Origin: Lyophyllum atratum | Taxonomy: Eukaryota; Basidiomycota; Agaricomycetes; Agaricales; Lyophyllaceae | Direction: 5' to 3' | Length of the DNA stretch: 64,000 nucleotides | Assembly (NCBI GenBank): GCA_014905825.1 | Contig: JACGCN010000044.1 | Coordinates: forward strand, 186,001-250,000 | In this document: positions 62,095 to 64,000 of the stretch, piece by piece | Layout of the letters: every line of letters begins with the position of its first letter | How positions within the stretch are numbered: position 1 is the stretch's first letter | Made by a program: the position numbers and the translations under genes | Notes under the pieces: model-generated | Told to the model about the DNA's origin: nothing | Databases searched by the model: none | What the model saw: the letters and a program-made list of their open reading frames with translations, nothing else

Positions 62095-62491
62095 TCACTC
62101 GCGAGCGAGCAGGATATGACCAGGCCACAATTTCAGCGTCACTGTGAAGAAAAGAAGAACCTGCAATGTTATAAGAATCAACTTAGATCTACCCCGTTGA
62201 GCGAGCAAGAGCCACATAGAACCTTCAAGTTACACCAATATTTTGTGGAGAAGCCGAAGCATAGTGACTGACCGTGCGCACAAGACCCACCGATTGTTGA
62301 AAGACTAACATTTTCTCCGGTGTACTGGCCTTCCGGATCGTGAGCATGTCGCTCGTATGAGATGTAGGAAAGCGAGAGAGTTTCCCGCTATGCTCTAAAA
62401 TTTTCCACAATGAGAGCGAGCTCGAACTAGCGCGAATTGGAGGCTGCGCTGCAGGGTAGGGAGTATTCGAGTTCAGAAGGGGGATGTTCAT
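62095..62491 (-). CDS. Hypothetical small protein (two exons)
   Basis: Exon 1 from ATG 62491 reads MNIPLLNSNTPYPAAQPP and SSSSLSLWKILEHSGKLS, then MLTIRKASTPEKMLVFQQS and GLVRT. A GTCAGT donor and an acceptor near 62162 join it to VLLFFTVTLKLWPGHILLAR with stop 62095, a hydrophobic tail that could insert in a membrane. About 108 residues in total. No family was recognised. Support is the in-frame join and plausible composition only; the region could also be noncoding. Confidence 0.4.
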
Positions 62492-62810
62492 CGTAACCTG
62501 AGGTCCGGGAACCTCAACATGAAGTCACTCGACCTAAACATATTCACTGTTGGCATGCGATCATTCTCGAGTGAGTCATCGTAAGCGAGGAACTGGTGCA
62601 GATACCCTACCTATCATCGTCGAGTAATCGAGTATACTGTATGAGTAGAAGATCGCGCTGTGAGTGCTAAATAGTCAGTATAGTTGCGCTGTTGATGGGG
62701 ATCCGGATTCGAGGAGGATGGTCGACTCTCCCAAGTAACTGGTGAACAAGATTACAAGACCCGTGCGTTGATCAAGCGAGGGCTAGACACATGGTTCTCT
62801 AATTCAGAGC

Positions 62811-64000
62811 CTATGCAGCAACCAGATCCAGTTTAAAAGCCTCGCGATCTCCTTCAGCCAAGATAAATTCTTCACATTCGACGCGGCTTTTTTCAACATC
62901 GACCATCCATAGGAAGAAGGTACTGAGAACGCCGCTAAGGTGGAATCATGAGAACGGAAATGGAGAGTATGATGGGCCAAGGAGAAGCGTACAGTCCGAA
63001 AAGAAAAGCGAATGGCATGTTGTCGTTGTTACCAGAAGCGGTAATAATCGCGCTTGATACGAACGGTCCAATAAAAGCTGACGTTTTTCCGACCTGGACA
63101 ACAATGCGTGAACGAAAGCCCCTTTGACTGGAAATGCAAACGACACGGACGACTGAGAAGAGGGCAAAGAAAAGGAACCTTGGAGAAGTTATGATCAGTT
63201 ACAGGCGTTATATACTCATTGATCGAATTGACGACATACATTTGTGGCAAGGGCGAAACCTCGCTGATCATGGTCTGGCTGTACGCGTACCATGGACAGA
63301 CCATCAGGCCATAGAATACCTGATAAAGCCTGAATCGTTGATAAGCCAAGTCATCCGTGCACGGCTACCAGAGAAGATATACCAGATCTCCCAGACATGC
63401 TTAAACCCAAACTTGTCGGTATGGACGCCGATGAGTCCCCATATGGTCAATATCTGACAGAACGTGAATCCTCCAGCGGTCTGAAGGGTGAGGAGGCCTT
63501 ACAAGGATCCAAAAGACATTGAAGGAAAGCATCTACGCTGAGTTATTGAATCAAATATATGAGAAGGTAGCAACTTGAAACGTACTGCCTTCGTGGAGAT
63601 CTTCCATTTTTTCTGAACAAGCCAGAATAAACTGTATATCAAAGTTAGCCGCTTCCGTAGATTGACGTCACGGTAAGGGCAACAGACTAGATTCCCAGTC
63701 CTTGTGCAACAATTCCAACGATAAGGAGGAGAGTTAATTGCAGAGTTGAATAAGCCACGACGCTGATGAACAATTAGCTCGTGCGTGACGGCGAAGTAGG
63801 GCACAAATTACCTATTTTGAAGGGTGCCGATTACGGTTCTGCACACAGCAGTTAGCGTTCCGACTTGTACTCAAGTATAATCAAATAGGGTAGACCCACA
63901 CAGTGGTATTGAGGACATCCCCCCTGTTGCTTGACCGTGAGTGCCGTGGAACTGAAGTGGCTGGATCGCTTACATCAGAAAGTAGAAGACGAGGTATAGA
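62811..64000 (-). CDS. ATG22: Atg22-like vacuolar amino-acid effluxer, 5' end beyond the window
   Basis: MFS-like membrane protein of the autophagy-related Atg22 family, which exports amino acids from the vacuole after autophagic breakdown. Only the C-terminal two thirds lies in the window. Many short exons join to give LYLVFYFLMGDVLNTT, TVIGTLQNSVVAYSTL, LGIYLFWLVQKKWKISTKA, LTIWGLIGVHTDKFGFKHVW, LYQVFYGLMVCPWYAYSQT, MISEVSPLPQM, FLFFALFSVVGKTSAFIG, PFVSSAIITASGNNDNMP, and the end LGVLSTFFLWMVDVEKSRVE ... FKLDLVAA, stop 62811. SQTMISEVSP followed by GKTSAFIGPFVSSAI is the family's hallmark. Intron sizes are 45-65 bases. The right edge cuts the gene upstream of LYLVFYF, so the start and first helices are missing. 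Confidence 0.87.

Overview
This 64 kb window looks like nuclear DNA of a filamentous basidiomycete, most likely a mushroom-forming Agaricomycete. The genes are split by many short GT-AG introns (about 50-65 bases). Spacing is about one gene per 2 kb on both strands. The content is typical of the group: GH10 xylanases with and without a fungal CBM1, an AIG1-like GTPase of the kind expanded in mushrooms, a WC-2/Gat201-type GATA factor, an OPT transporter, arrestin-like proteins and a TauD/TfdA dioxygenase. No rRNA, tRNA, CRISPR array or intact transposon was seen. All splice structures were read by eye from splice sites and protein continuity, so inner boundaries are models.

Layout. 0.3-8.5 kb: a PEX11-like gene, a GH10 xylanase, a HEN1-type small-RNA methyltransferase, the tiny V-ATPase subunit e gene, and a second GH10 xylanase with a CBM1 in opposite orientation. 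9.4-17 kb (minus strand): a tail-anchored, peroxin-26-like protein, a Baeyer-Villiger-type flavin monooxygenase, an AIG1-like GTPase and a charged hypothetical. 18.4-27.9 kb (plus): a Rai1/DXO decapping enzyme, a Whi5/Nrm1-like cell-cycle repressor, a SUR7/PalI-like tetraspan protein, a sugar/quinate-type MFS carrier and a cytochrome b5-domain protein. 28.1-37.3 kb: an RS-rich nuclear protein, a TauD/TfdA dioxygenase and a Gln/His/Pro-rich GATA factor. 37.3-42.5 kb is gene-poor and holds one 75-residue Asn/Gly/Ser/Tyr-rich protein. 42.5-49 kb: Mediator subunit 22, a membrane-anchored coiled-coil protein and an OPT oligopeptide transporter. 49.8-57.4 kb: a PX-PB1 protein, dynactin Arp10, a PMP47/ANT1-like peroxisomal carrier and a METTL21-type methyltransferase. 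57.5-64 kb: two adjacent arrestin-like genes, a small hypothetical, and ATG22, which runs off the right edge.

Most neighbours are unrelated housekeeping genes, and I see no operon-like or secondary-metabolite cluster. Themes that recur are peroxisomes (PEX11, peroxin-26-like, PMP47-like), RNA end processing (HEN1, Rai1), vacuole and autophagy (V-ATPase e, ATG22) and plant-biomass use (two xylanases, sugar and peptide uptake).

The most striking observation is the HEN1 homologue. Behind a methyltransferase domain with the full metal-binding signature it carries a long extension ending in an acidic tail with five Gly-Trp dipeptides, which resembles an Argonaute hook. If it binds Argonaute, this enzyme would bring its own Argonaute-docking platform to small-RNA 3'-end methylation.
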